Part shown: positions 41,806 through 53,955 of the stretch, piece by piece
How positions within the stretch are numbered: position 1 is the first letter of the stretch
How the letters are laid out: each line of letters begins with the position of its first letter
Source: Arachnomyces sp. PD_36
Taxonomy: Eukaryota > Ascomycota > Eurotiomycetes > Onygenales > Arachnomycetaceae
Length of the DNA stretch: 64,000 nt
Direction: 5' to 3'
Assembly (NCBI GenBank): GCA_032988195.1
Contig: JANTQE010000008.1
Span: 124,001 to 188,000 of the forward strand
Translations under genes and position numbers: made by a program
Notes under the pieces: generated by a model
Told to the model about the DNA's origin: nothing
Database searches by the model: none
The model's input: only the letters and a program-made list of their open reading frames with translations

Positions 41806-44451
41806 TCACCATCCCCTCTCCGCCTCAGTCCCCGTCTCCACCGAATCGAGCGGCACAGCCTTCTTCCTCAACTTCCATACCCTCGCCCCCTTCCGCTGTC
41901 CCACCCTATCATCCCCTCTACCTTCCACCATCCTTCTCCACGGCCCATTCCCCGCCCTGTGAACCCTATCTCGAAGCATAGCCCCCCTCTTCTCCTGCTG
42001 CTCACGAACTTCCGCATCCATCTCCTCCCCACTAGCTTTCAACCGCATAACCTCCTTCCGATGGCGACGCTCCGCGGCCTGCGCAGCGAAGTATTCTTCG
42101 CCAAGGGCCCAGTTGGGGTTATCCAACTGCCCTATAACAAGGGCTATTTTCTGTCCTTGTTCCAGCGTTTCGCGAAGGGTTGAGCGCGGGATAGGCGTTA
42201 TAAGTTCAAGTTTGTGGCTTGCCGTATCGATTGAACGCACAATTGCGAGGCCGAGAGAGTGCGAGGATTTGGGGTCTAGAGGGGTACAGCTTCCGTTTCC
42301 GAGAAATATGTATGGGAGGTTCTCTTTTTTGGTTCGGGTTATGCCGGGGTGTAGTTCGTCTTGTTGGGGTTGAGCTGGAGGGGTGGGCATGGGAATGTCT
42401 GATGTATCGTCTCCGTTCATTGGGGTATCTTCATCATCAGCTTCATTCTCGAACCCATCTGCCTTTGATTGTTCTTCTAGATAGGTTGGCCCTAATGCAC
42501 TGTAATCCTCCACGGCAACGAGAGCAACTATCGATCCATCAAGAATCTCACTTAAAAGATCGGTGTTCTGACGGCAACCCATAACCATAATCCCCAAAAT
42601 TCCTTGATTTGGGCCATCGTAGTTTACTGTAAGCGGCCGATTCTGATAGATAGGTAACTCTGACCAGGAAGGATTGTCAATATATCTCCCCATATGGAAA
42701 TATGACATTATTTGCATTGTCCTCTGCTCATAACTCGACCGAGTCACAAAATCCGTAGGCTGCGAAGGGAGTGTGGTGAGAGGGATGTTGGTTTCATTCG
42801 CCGCATATTGGAGGGGTTCGACAACCTCTGCTGGCCCCTTTTCACTCATATAAACGACATCAGATAATCCAAGAGATTTTATGAGCCAGATGACGATTTC
42901 CAATCCCTGGCCAAATATCCAGCCAGGAAAATTGACTATTAAGGGGCATTGGGGGTGGGATTCGAGTAACTTCCAGTAACTGTCCATTAGGTCCATTGCG
43001 CACATAGAATAGTGATCAGGGTCGTCTTTGGGTGATATCGCTCCAATATGATGGGCTCGAAAGATCTCTCCATCCGTTGAGTCATTGAGCGTTGGATGAG
43101 AGAAAGGTGGTCCAAAATTCGGTTGTCGCAGATGTGAAAGATAGACTTGTCCCATTGGGGAGAATTCAGGCTGACCAGGATCGAGGTCGAGGAAAGCTAC
43201 ACCATCCCGACCAGTATGAGGAGTGTCGGGCTGTGGGGGCGGACTAAGAAGGTGATTGAGCAAATACCGGTTAAACGTAGATTTTCCAGCGCCTTTTGGC
43301 CCGCAGGTTAACACTCTTAGTCTACCACCGCGTTTAGCGAGTGCCTTTATTGAAGCACTCCATTTTTTCTCAAGGTGAAGCGGCCGCAAGGGTCTTCCTA
43401 GTGGGTCGTCGGAGGATAAATTCATCTTCAATTTACAAATTTTAGTATCGATATAAGTTCATTCCAGTCCGTAGGGTTGCTTACCACAGAGAATGAGCGG
43501 CCACCACATCCCACAAGAGGGTCCTTGTCCGTCACCGTGTTCTTGCTGTTCCATATCCTATGATATAGGCTAGATAGATGCTTGAGACGATAGAGGTCGT
43601 TCGAGCATGACCTGATCTCCACTTCCGCATAATCGTCCATGCCAGCGACAGACTTTATGACGGGGAGAGAATGTGTAGACGGCGCATAGATGCGGTATGA
43701 GGTTGGGCTGGCGTGCAATTTCGCTCCCATTATACTCACTACCCCCCTTTTCACCCATAAGTCATACGTCCCGATGAGAACCAGTGTCTAGTAACTATTA
43801 GTTTCCATAGACTACTGCGACGAGAAAGGGGCGCATACGGTTCTCAGTTTCATGCGAACACAGAGAGCTTCCTCGGTATTGTAGACAACATTGCCCTTGC
43901 CAAACAATATTCTCGATAATTGGAAGTCTTGGTATTGTACGGGTTCCTCGGGCGGTAGCTCGTAGCTGCCAGGTCTGTGAGAATCCAGTTCCATATATGC
44001 CAACGGGAATCGTACATGTCATTTGCCCCATTGTAGGGTTGTTCCTCCTCGTCCTCATTAGGATTGTCATATCCACCCGTTTCTTCGGTAGCCTCTAACT
44101 CCGCTTGAACCGCTGACTCCGCAACTGGCGAGGAAGGGCTGGACTCGAGATCGGGTGATTTCCGGCGTGTAGGTGGGGGATTATTGGATGTGGTGCCATT
44201 GGAGTTGTTGGTGCGTCTTGCCGGTCGCCTGGGCGAAGGCTTGCTTTTCTTCGAGGGAGGTTCATCGCCCGAGAAAGTGTGTGCTGGTACAGTAGTTGCC
44301 TCTGGTGCGGGCTGTCGCGCCTGCTGTCGAGACCTCCGAGCAGCGACAGCACTAATTGGACCTAAGAGAGCTTTTTTAAGTAATTTGCTTCCTGAGATCT
44401 GGAGTTTCAGGGCATACCAGCAGGCTGTTGAGCCTCTCCCTTCCTCTTCAT
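41806..44451 (-). CDS. GRC3: Polynucleotide 5'-hydroxyl-kinase Grc3
   Basis: Nucleolar RNA 5'-kinase that acts with Las1 in removing the ITS2 spacer of pre-rRNA. Modelled exons: 44451-44418, 44361-44016, 43974-43839, 43787-43485, 43431-41806, about 814 residues. The N-terminus MKRKGEAQQPAG leads into a disordered region. Then LSRILFGKGNVVYNTEEALCVRMK and LVLIGTYDLWVKRGVVSIMG form the N-terminal beta domain, followed by YAPSTHSLPVI. The kinase domain starts PLRPLHLEKKW, with the Walker A sequence GPKGAGKST and LDLDPGQPEFSP. The third intron (GTATGC...CTAAT...CTAG) is very clear; the second (41 bp) is the least certain. Divergent to RPA34. It marks the right border of the antibiotic cluster. 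Confidence 0.88.
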
Positions 44452-44776
44452 CCTATCATCGACAAACTGTGAATAAATTTCCCTGTTTAACAATCGCTCC
44501 TTTCCCCGAATTGATCTCACTGTCGCAAATATCAAAAAGTTCATGGTCCGTGCTTCTGCGGATAAAAATTGTTACCCATGGGTTGCATTAGCGTTGAACC
44601 TTAAAAAAGTTTCGATTTTTTTGAAGATTCAACGAAATTCAGGGAATTCAAGCGTCGCGGAAGGAGGAAATTGCGCTCAATTACTTCTAGCTCCGAATCC
44701 AGAGGTCCAGCTTTAGCTCTTTTCCGTTTCCCTTCGTCGCAGAGCTCGCGACTCTCGGCAACCCTGTTCAGAAGCG

Positions 44777-46128
44777 ATGGCACCCTCTTTACTGAGCAAG
44801 GACGTCGTTTCCGACAGCAGCGACGACTCCGATCGCAAGCAAACGCAGCGCAAGGCAGAAAAGAAGAAGTCTACGTCGAAGAAGGATGGAAAGCACGATA
44901 AATTAAAGAAGGTGGAGAAAAAGTCTACATCAAGAGAGGACAACGGGACCAAGATTGCGGGCACCGAGAAGAAATCCACACCGAAGGAGGGCAAGGGCGA
45001 AAAGACGAAAAATACCGAGAAGAAGTCTACTTCGAAAGACAACACGGCTGGAAAATCGAAAAAGGCAGCACCTAAAGCTCCAGTGTCAGAATCTGAGTCC
45101 GAGTCTGAGTCCGGATCGGGTTCAGAGTCTGGGTCAGGCTCGTCAGGGTCATCCTCGGATGACGAGTCGTCGGACGCCAGTGATGCTGAGAGTGAGGTCC
45201 CCAATACTCCTGTAGTAAGGAAAAAGCCGGACAAAATGTAATTCCTCGTTTATTCCCTTGGTTGCGGCGCTCGTTACTAACAATTGGCAGTGCCTCTATA
45301 CCTAAGAAGGAATTCATCCCTCCAAAAGGATTCAAACCATGGACTTCCACCGCATCGCAATCATCCGACGCATTGAAAGCATTATCAAATCTCGGGGGCA
45401 AAGAAGTGTGGCACATCACAGCACCACATTCGATGCCAATGGAGTCGATCAAAGAGCTTGCCCTAGATAGGGTAGATACTCCCATGCCTGCTTTCGAACA
45501 CAAGGGCGTGGAGTACAAACTTCAGTCTTTTGGCCCTTCGTCAAGGGCGTCGAAAAAGCTTCTGCTACCGGGGAAAAATGGAAAATCCTACTACGGGGTC
45601 CAGAAGCCAATCTCTCGAAGCTTCCACTTCAATGAAGTGGTGGAGCTACCACTGTGGCGGACTCTTCTACGTTCGGCAAAACGGGTAGAGAAACCGAAGA
45701 GGCAGCAACCTGCGAATATGCGGATGCGCCACAGGGCAGTTGGCATGGAAGATGAGCCCCCAGCTGTCATCGGATCGAGCTCGGAATCCGAGATGGAGGA
45801 TGTCACATTCCAAGTCCCACCAGGGGAGCATCTCGAGAAGGGAAGCAAGAAGAGGAAACGCGCCCAAGCCATCGAATCCCAGCAGGGCCAGAGAGAAGGA
45901 CCGCAAGCTGACGACGCTACATCACCCCGGAAGAAATCGAAAAAGCTACGTACGGACAACGACGGGGCTCCCACGCATAAGGTTACCAAACTAAGTAAAT
46001 CTTCAGACAAGAAGTCAAGAAAAGATGATAGCATAAGGGAAAAGAGCTCTCAAAAGAAGGATAAAAAGGCACGAAAGGAGGAAAGGAAACGGAAGAAGCA
46101 CGAGAAGGAAAAGAAAGCCAAGGCCTGA
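44777..46128 (+). CDS. RNA polymerase I subunit RPA34
   Basis: Subunit of the RPA34-RPA49 dimer of RNA polymerase I, acting in rRNA transcription in the nucleolus. Two exons, 44777-45237 and 45291-46128 (53-bp intron, branch TTACTAACA, phase 2), give 432 residues. The N-terminal 150 residues are Lys-rich and then an acidic Ser/Glu/Asp tract. The conserved core starts IPKKEFIPPKGFKPW and includes EVWHITAPHSMPMESIKEL and the beta-sandwich stretch to YYGVQKP. The C-terminus is a long basic Lys/Arg tail typical of fungal RPA34. It shares a short promoter with divergently transcribed Grc3; both serve ribosome synthesis. Confidence 0.85.
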
Positions 46129-46705
46129 TTCTCGTCTAGTACCCCCCATCTCTTTTTGTTGTTATATACCTCCTGGGTTTTCTCGTCCTCTTCGGGTCAC
46201 CAAAAGTTAAAGGGCAAACGGGCGTTGATTTCCAAGCGGTCATTGGGTTGGCATGTTATCGTCGGGCATGATACAAATGAATCTATCAATTACTGTTCAC
46301 CTCTTTCTCCCTTTTTCTCCTTCTCTTCCCTCATCCCCATCGTGACCTCCCGAGAGCTCTGGCTCCTCTCTGGTATGTTTAACCACAAGGGGCAAGCGGT
46401 GAGCTGAGCACATGACTCAGAGGTCAAAAATTTCCTCATTTGGCTTAGATAGTCACCGAAATCGGCTCCGAACTGATTTTCCGCTCCGATTTCTCCCTCT
46501 ATCCTGCTGCTGACTAACCTCTATATCTCCCACCTTTTTTTCTTCACCCCACCTTCCGATATTAATATTTTTCATTCTGCCACTGCTTCAATTCTTCAGA
46601 AATTGAGAAAATAATTCCCATTGAATACCTTCTTAAATCCCATAATACCCCCCTATATACTTCAATCAATAAGACGAAAGCAGAAGCAATCGGCTACCCC
46701 TCACC
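46129..46705. other. Intergenic, SHMT promoter region
   Basis: Pyrimidine-rich tracts (TCTCCCTTTTTCTCC around 46305-46330 and CT-rich 46500-46560) precede the SHMT start, as is common in strongly expressed fungal genes. No gene seen. Confidence 0.5.
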
Positions 46706-48313
46706 ATGGCCACTTACGCCTTGTCACAGGCTCACAAGGAGGTAAAATTAACCTGCCCAATTGAACAGGACTCGGATCATAGTTAGCTGACTCACGGGCA
46801 TAGCAAATGGAGAAGTCTCTCGTGGACTCCGATCCTGAAATCGCTGAGATCATGGTATGTATAATGACGGTCGAGATGAAGAGGGGCAGGAGAGAGCTAA
46901 CCCGTTGCCTCAACAGAAAAAAGAGATCCAGCGCCAGCGCGAATCCGTCATTCTAATTGCCTCCGAGAATGTCACATCCCGCGCCGTCTTCGATGCTCTA
47001 GGATCGCCCATGTCCAACAAGTACTCAGAGGGTTACCCCGGCGCCCGTTACTATGGTGGCAACCAGCACATCGATACTATTGAGTTGACCTGCCAGAAGA
47101 GAGCTCTTGCTGCGTTTAACTTGGACCCTGAGAAATGGGGCGTGAACGTTCAGCCTCTCAGTGGTACCCCAGCCAACCTCCAGGTCTACCAGGCTCTCAT
47201 GAGACCTCATGAGAGGCTTATGGGTCTCGACCTACCCCACGGAGGTCACTTGAGTCACGGATACCAGACTCCCCAGAGAAAGTAGGTGGAGTTTGCCCTT
47301 AATGTGGAGGTATAATAAGCCGGTTTAGGTGCTGATTACTCTTTTCTAGGATCTCTGCTGTCTCTACTTACTTTGAAACTTTCCCATACCGCGTTAACCT
47401 CGACACCGGCATCATTGACTACGACATGCTCGCTGCCAATGCTAATTTGTACCGCCCCAAGTGCATTGTTGCTGGAACTTCTGCCTACTGCCGATTGATC
47501 GACTATGCTCGTATGAGCGAGATCGCCAAAGCAAATGGTGCTTACTTGATTGTTGATATGGCCCACATTTCCGGATTGATTGCTGCCGGTGTGATCCCTT
47601 CGCCTTTCGAACACGCTGATGTCGTCACCACGACTACCCACAAGTCTCTCCGTGGACCCCGCGGTGCTATGATCTTCTTCCGCAAGGGTGTTCGAAGCAC
47701 AAACGCCAAGACTGGAAAGGAGGAGATGTACGACCTCGAAGCCCCAATCAACTTCTCTGTCTTCCCTGGCCACCAGGGTGGTCCCCACAACCACACCATC
47801 ACCGCCTTGGCCGTTGCCCTCAAGCAGGCAGCCACCCCTGAGTTCAAGCAATACCAGGAGCAGGTCCTTAAGAACGCCAAGGCCCTCGAGGAGGAGTTCA
47901 AGCGCCTCAACCACAAGCTTGTAGCCGACGGAACCGACAGCCACATGGTCCTCCTCGACCTCCGCCCATTCTCGCTCGATGGTGCCCGCGTTGAGGCTGT
48001 CCTCGAACAGATCAACATTGCGTGCAACAAGAACGCCATTCCTGGTGACAAGTCTGCCCTCACACCTTGCGGTATCCGTATCGGTGCCCCCGCTATGACC
48101 AGCCGTGGATTGGGTGAGGCTGACTTCAAGCGCATTGCGGGATACATCGACCAGACGATCAAGATCTGCAAGGACGAGCAATCTAAGCTTCCCAAGGAAG
48201 CTAACAAGCTCAAGGACTTCAAGGCTAAGGTTGCCAGCGATACCGTCCCAGAGATCCTCGCTCTCCGCAAGGAGATTGCGGAATGGGCCTGCACTTTCCC
48301 CCTCCCAGTTTAG
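46706..48313 (+). CDS. Serine hydroxymethyltransferase, cytosolic type
   Basis: PLP enzyme interconverting serine and glycine while loading one-carbon units on tetrahydrofolate. Exons 46706-46741, 46804-46854, 46917-47281 and 47350-48313 give 471 residues, the normal length. Seen: SENVTSRAV, SNKYSEGYPGARYYGG, NVQPLSGTPANLQVYQALM, DMAHISGLIAAGVIPSPF and VVTTTTHKSLRGPRG, whose lysine is the PLP-binding residue. No mitochondrial presequence: it begins MATYALSQAHKE, so the cytosolic isoform is likely. Coding bias is strong (C-ending codons), consistent with high expression. It is ordinary one-carbon metabolism with no sign of belonging to the antibiotic cluster. Confidence 0.96.
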
Positions 48314-48840
48314 AAACTCCATGACTGGGTGGACGATGTGGATAGGGGATGTCTTTTTATTTTACAGTTCTTTTTATTTCCCTTTTGTTGGCCAGCATTT
48401 TGAATATGGTATGATTTGAACGCAAAGCGAAGATGAAAATGTCAACCAAAAGCATGTATTATTCAACTTAGAGATGGGGGCATCAGCATGACCGCCGTTG
48501 TGGATCTTCAACAAGCAATCCATGGCGTTATGGGGCGGCATTTATTTCCTTTGTTTCTTCTGGGGTTTATGATTCTTCCTCTTCGCTTCTCGAGTTGCCT
48601 TCCTGTCTTTTCTAAAGGCAGAGGGCAACGAATCCGTGATGTATGGATACATTTATTGTCTTCGAGGCGTGTCGTCGTAAATTTGACAGACATTTGAAGA
48701 ACAATACCTTCTCATAAAGATGGCCAAGGCCCCGGTTCCCATGGAGGCTATATCCTAGATCCCGAGACGTAAATCCTCAGTAGATCGGACCTATCTCTGT
48801 AGATATCCCATAGCTTAACCAAGTTTCCCGTATCACCTTA
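48314..48840. other. Intergenic between convergent SHMT and Med9 genes
   Basis: 3' flanks of two convergent genes. No coding or RNA feature seen. Confidence 0.5.
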
Positions 48841-49518
48841 TCACGAAAACCCCATCTCCATCTCAACATCCTCCCCCACGTCTCTCGCACCATCATTACC
48901 ACCATCCTTACCCCCAACCCCCGCACTCCTCCTCCCAAACTCCCCAACAACCCCCTTCAACCCCCCAATCCTCTTCTCCAACTCCCTAATCTCCTCCTCC
49001 TGCTCCCTCACCGTCCTGTCAATATCCGGCAACCCTTCTAACGCGGTCTTCGCTTTCTGGATCCTGATCTTCACGGAGCTGGATTCTGTGAGGAGGGATT
49101 TTGTGTCTAGGTCGGGTTTTAGGGAGGTGGGGAGTGCGTTGGGGGTTGTGGTTTGTTGTTGGTTGTTGTTGGGTGGTTGTGGGGGCGCGAGGGTGTCGCG
49201 GTTGTTGTTGTTGGATGTTGGAGGGACGACGGGTGTGGAGGAGACCTCGGGGCCGGATGTGGTAGGTTGCTGCTGTTGGTTTGTGCTTTCTTGGGAGGCG
49301 ATTAGGCGGAGGAGGAGGGCGTGGAGGGGGGGTAGGACATCGAAAACTTGGGGAGAGGGGAAAGGTATTATTGTGTTGTCGGTTGTTGTTTCGGAGGTGA
49401 GGTTTTGCTGGGACTTTGTGAGGGCGTCGGGAGAGGATGAGGTCTTTTGTCCCGCGGGGAGGGCGAAGCTTGCTTTTGCTTGCGTTGAGGTCGCGGACGT
49501 TGGTGTTCTTGATGTCAT
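48841..49518 (-). CDS. Mediator complex subunit 9
   Basis: Middle-module subunit of Mediator, the coactivator linking transcription factors to RNA polymerase II. An intronless 225-residue frame starts MTSRTPTSATSTQ. Conserved helices are seen in VFDVLPPLHALLLRLI and, after a Gln/Asn/Pro-rich linker, in SSVKIRIQKAKTALEGLPDI followed by EQEEEIRELEKRI, a coiled coil. That two-part pattern is the fungal Med9 (Cse2) domain. The linker (about residues 75-135) is low complexity. The acidic tail ends EMEMGFS. Confidence 0.8.
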   Translation of the reverse strand: MTSRTPTSATSTQAKASFALPAGQKTSSSPDALTKSQQNLTSETTTDNTIIPFPSPQVFDVLPPLHALLLRLIASQESTNQQQQPTTSGPEVSSTPVVPPTSNNNNRDTLAPPQPPNNNQQQTTTPNALPTSLKPDLDTKSLLTESSSVKIRIQKAKTALEGLPDIDRTVREQEEEIRELEKRIGGLKGVVGEFGRRSAGVGGKDGGNDGARDVGEDVEMEMGFS

Positions 49519-50054
49519 TGTGTTTGGGGGATGTTGGAGGGTTTCAGAGGACGGTGATCGTAGGGAGTAGAGGTGTAAAGGAAGGCGTCGCGTAGACTTA
49601 ATAGGAGATGGGTGAGAGATGAGAAGAAGTATTCATGTTCTATTGATTTCACTGAAGTCTCCAGCTCATGAAACGCGACTGAGTGAAGTCGCGACGAAAT
49701 CAATGAATGTTTGCGCAATACTTTGATCAACTTCTTGTGTTTTAATCAACTCTGAAAGTCACTCTGAAATTCATTGTACAAGTTTTTTTCTTTGAAAAGC
49801 AAATATTTTGAAATGAATTCATAATTAACAGAGAAAAAAAAGTTACGAATTCATCGTCATTTCTATACTTGATAGTGAGCTAACCGTTGCCGAATTGCCC
49901 CCAAACCCCCTATTAAGTAAACTAGAAAAGTGACCCCCACCTCACCTCGGAACAAAGCTAGGGTTCATAGAACATCTCTTGAAGATGTAGTTTCGCTGTC
50001 TTATAAAGAAATCAATAGGCAAAATAGTCTTCAAACCGCCAAATGCATGACATG
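49519..50054. other. Intergenic, no gene seen
   Basis: AT-rich stretch (49740-49860) without protein-like frames. Confidence 0.45.
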
Positions 50055-51759
50055 TTAGTGACCTTTGATGAGATCGGCCGCCTTCTCTCCAATTCCATAT
50101 GCTGGCATCTGTGTATGCCCTCCATTCAGCTGAGGCATAACACTACAATCAGCTACTCGCAGGTTCTCTATCCCAAGTACACGTAGCTTATGGTCCAAGA
50201 CAGCTGTGGGATCGTCTGGCTTTCCCATCTTGCATGTTCCGGCAGCATGGAAGCCTGTTTGTGAGATCAGAAAATTAGCCCAACGAAAGAAAGAACAGTG
50301 GGAAGACTTGGAATTACCTGACACGGCGTTTTCCCGCACGTATTCCGCCCAAGAATCACGCGTTGTACGGGTATGGTGCGCCGCTTCCTTCGGCCATGAG
50401 CCCTTCACGATCTCAGCCGTACCGGCACCTTTCGTGATGATTTCGTGGCCGAGTTGACAGGCCTCAGCTAGTACCAGAATATCAAGAGGATCCGCCAAAT
50501 AGTTATGATCCACGCGAGGTTTCTGCATGGGATCCGGCGACGTGATTGTCACTGCTCCGCGTGACTTAGGTGAGAATAGCTCGGTCACTATGCCGAATGC
50601 TTGTTTACCCTCCGGGAAATCTGATAATTTCTTCAGCCCACCATAGCACTCTGTGGTAAAGAGCTCTATATTTGGCTGTTTTGTTGTCAGCCCCATTGGG
50701 TCTCTGCCGGGTTCCCGAGGCGCATTAACCCACTCGGGTGAGTCTTTCAGGCGCTCATCCAGACGCGCAAAGGCCCCTATTCCAAATGGAGAGGAGGCAA
50801 GAAATCCGGTTTTCTTTTCCCTCCACAGGTCGCGGGCGATTTTGTAACCATTTTTCTGATATATGAGATTATCTGTTGTGAGGTCCTGCTTGTCTGTCTC
50901 GTATAAGATGAACACGATCTTAAAATCTCGTGCGTTAGCAATTGAAACATGATGACACCGGGAGTCAAACGGAAATCCATGTTTTATGCAATGCAGCTTA
51001 CCAAATGATCTATGAGATTTTTACCAACCCCAGGTAGGTCAAGGAGACAAGGAATTGCAACTTGGTCAAGCTCTTCCTTCCCGTGCACCGATTCCGGAAC
51101 GCATTAAAATAGCCGGGGTGCAATAGCTTCCACCGCTCAATATAATTTCTCTGCGTGCTCGAAAAGTGCACTTCGAGCTGTCGTCAATGAGAACGTCTAC
51201 CGCAGTAGCACGCAGTTTGTCTGGTCCTTGATCGAAAACGACTCGATCCACCGTCGCATTGGTGACGACCCTGAGACTGCCATGTAGACTTGTCTGGTCG
51301 GAAAGATAAGCCGTGCTCATTGAACGGCATCCCTGGAAGTGCGTCCTGGTAATATGGCCATATCCGTGTGGATTTCTACCATGACTAAACATATCAGCAT
51401 CATATGGAAATCCTTGTGACTCAAAGGACTTCATGAGGAGCTTTGATATCGGCGCCAGTTCACGCGGGTCGGTGTTCAAAGGGCCTGAAGAGCCATGATC
51501 CTCGGGCCTTGCCTCGAACCACTTGGTTGGGTGAAAGGTCTCGGACTGCACTCATTGCATTTCAGCAATGACCAAATCAACATGATGCCAGATAAATAGG
51601 CAAGTAGGAAGGGAACCCCTCAATGTGCAACAACACATCCCGAAGTACCGCCCCTGAGAACCGTTAGTCGCTGAAGTAAGAAGGACTGCTTAGGACTTGA
51701 TATTACCCGCAAACTATGTAGTCGAAGGTGTTGCTTGAGTTTGATGGAGTGGACGTCAT
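50055..51759 (-). pseudogene. Broken GMC oxidoreductase gene
   Basis: Relic of an FAD-dependent glucose-methanol-choline family alcohol oxidase/dehydrogenase. The start (51759) encodes MTSTPSNSSNTFDYIVCGG, spliced (donor GTAATA, acceptor CTCAG) to GGTSGCVVA, the FAD-binding motif, then a stop. The next family-like sequence (SETFHPTKWFEARPEDHG) begins only about 90 bp on, so about 90 residues including the second GMC signature are missing. A one-base insertion near 51075-51085 shifts frame between RSGIGA and KEELDQVAIPCLLDLPGVG. Two further introns look intact (about 50916-50995 and 50260-50320). The C-terminal part keeps FHAAGTCKMG and NGGHTQMPAYGIGEKAADL. No full enzyme can be made. Confidence 0.8.
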
Positions 51760-52616
51760 GGCTCTTGATTGTATTATCTGTTCTTCTTCAGAGAATCCGG
51801 CAGACTCGGCTTGGGACGAAATCAGAACCGCCTTCGTGCCCCATCGCCATTAGTACTTATGTCTGTTTCTCGTCGCTTCTCCCCTTCAGTGTGAATCTTG
51901 CTTCGCATAGTGGCTTGAATTTTGGCCTGAGCGCACAGGTGTAGTGAGTGCATCATGCGCCTTCGAGATTCTCTCGCCCATCTGTCTCTCCTTTACCCAC
52001 CGCTTTTTCCTGAAGCATACCCAAAAATTGGGTAGTGAAGCCTCTCCATTGAAATGGTGGAAATTTCGTGCTGCTCGCATGTTGACCCTCTTCAAATTAT
52101 GTGCAATGCAACTTATGGCGGCTGCATAATGTTCCAAAGACGCTATGTGTCGTATGAGCAACTCCAACTTGCCATATAAAAACGGGTCTTTCTGGCTAAA
52201 AAGCAATATATCCTGCGGGGGAAGATCTGAGATAGGCGACATATTCTTGGGCTTGCGACACCCGAGAGCTTGAATTTGAGTCTCGGGTCTCGGGTGGGCT
52301 CACGCTCCCGCTCCGTCAGAAATTGACCCACATGGGCTCCGCGGACACAGCCTGACTGACAGTCAACTCAACTTTGAATCGTCCTTGAACTTTTCCACGT
52401 CAACACTCAACCAGAATTCCCCCCGCTTCAGAAAAGAGCAAATACAATTCATCCCAGGAAGGAGGGGGAGGTGACGAAGTGCATGTAATGATAAGCCTAT
52501 CCCGATTGCTTTCTGCTTATCATCTCACAAACCCCTTTTATACTAGGTACTACCTAGTAAAATTCTTGCAACATTTATTACAATCTCAGTTGACTTTTTC
52601 TTGAGGATACTCTGCT
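51760..52616. other. Intergenic, no gene seen
   Basis: 5' regions of the broken GMC gene and the methyltransferase. Short frames only; a TTTTATACTA TATA-like box near 52534-52545 suits the methyltransferase gene. Confidence 0.4.
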
Positions 52617-53955
52617 ATGGACTCAAGTGTTAACTATCAGAGTGGCTGCTCTGCTGACCGAGAGAGCTCGGCGAAAACACAGTCGTTGCAGCAGCTCAAT
52701 AACAGCAAGCAACAACCTGACGAAGAAACACTTCTTCGAAACCTGGTACGCTACTTTGAAGACCAAGACACGTCGGAGGATGGGGACTCGGAATTGCCAT
52801 CAGACTTTCATAGATTCCTTTTCACTCTTTCGCCCGCTCTCGAATCGGAAGTTTTTCTCCTGAAGCGCAAGAAAGAGACTCTTGACATACATCAACGGTT
52901 TTCTGCGAATCCGTCTGAGTCTGAAACACAAGTTCTTGATCGAATAAGTGTTGCCCGAAAGGAAGCTCGGAAGGCAAGTTCATGGCTTATATTTCTTTAC
53001 TTCTGCATACTTGAAACAATAGCCAGATGAAACATGTGCTCTTCATATGCTTGCAAAGTTGTTAACTGTGTGTTACAGGTAGCAGCGTATACGTGCATCA
53101 CAGAATATATCTTCGCGGAGCCTCGTATCGACAGGCACTTTTGTTACGAGAGAATCCTCTCGGATGCACAAAACCAGGGGTCGCCGAAAAAATTCGTGGA
53201 TGTTGGGTGCTGCGTGGGAAGTGATATTCGGAAACTCATTTACGACGGGTTTCCCGCACATGTAGGAGAATCTGCTCATGGACTCTCTGTGATCAATTGA
53301 GTCTTTTCTCATATTGAATCCGCCATTATCTTCTTAGCATTTTGATTCTAACACACAATCCCAGGCTGTCACCGGGCTTGACATCGAACGTCGTCAGTAC
53401 TCCAATCCCCTCTTACAGAGACACCTTATTGACTTCTTTGGTGCAGAATTTTTCTCCATCGGCCTTGCAATGTATAATCAAAGCTCGGAAAATATCCCAG
53501 TACGATTCGTCGAAGCCAACCTTCTCGATCCAAATTTCACGACGAGGCATGACAATCTTCGCGGTCAATTCGACTATGTCCATTCGGCGAACGTGGTCCA
53601 CCTCTTTGACTATGAGGGCCAAATGACATTTCTCCGGAATCTAGCTTTCTTGGCGAAGCCGGGTGGTTTACTGTGGGGTCGGCAGGTTGGCGAGGCAGAG
53701 GATAGCCCGACAAGGTCCCTCCGGATAGAAGGGAAAGGTGACAGATTTACGCCAAATGAGTTCCGACAGATGTGGGTGGATGCGACGTGCTCACAAGTAG
53801 CTGGGTGGGAAAGCCGGCTCGTAAAGTATGATGAGCTTAGGCTTGCACAGGATTATAAGAAGTACAGTCTGGAATGGGTGATGAATGCACCGGAACAAAT
53901 CTGTGTGAATAGCCAGAGAATGACGGATCTGGAGACTGGCAAGGCTGGTACTTAG
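52617..53955 (+). CDS. SAM-dependent methyltransferase, secondary-metabolism type
   Basis: Class I SAM methyltransferase of about 376 residues; exons 52617-52973, 53079-53261 and 53365-53955, all phase 0. The first 100 residues are polar; then YIFAEPRIDRHFCYERIL leads to motif I KFVDVGCCVGSDIRKL, motif II VTGLDIERR after the second intron, and FDYVHSANVVHLFDYEGQ (post-motif II). C-terminal KPGGLLWGRQVGE is motif III-like. The VDVGCC form recalls the methyltransferases of fungal meroterpenoid pathways (for example AusD/AdrK types), which methylate carboxylates; that parallel is from memory. The first intron seems to use a GC donor (GCAAGT). The neighbours are a broken oxidase and an unknown kinase-like gene, so the substrate cannot be inferred. 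Confidence 0.75.

Noticed and set aside
43432..43484. Apparent frameshift inside Grc3 between the beta domain and the kinase domain
   Set aside because: A phase-0 intron with GTAAGC donor, TACTAAA-type branch and GAAG acceptor joins the two frames, so no indel is needed.
47336..48322. 328-codon open frame antisense to the SHMT gene
   Set aside because: It mirrors the strongly biased codons of the sense gene and has no recognisable domain; the sense strand is a complete enzyme.
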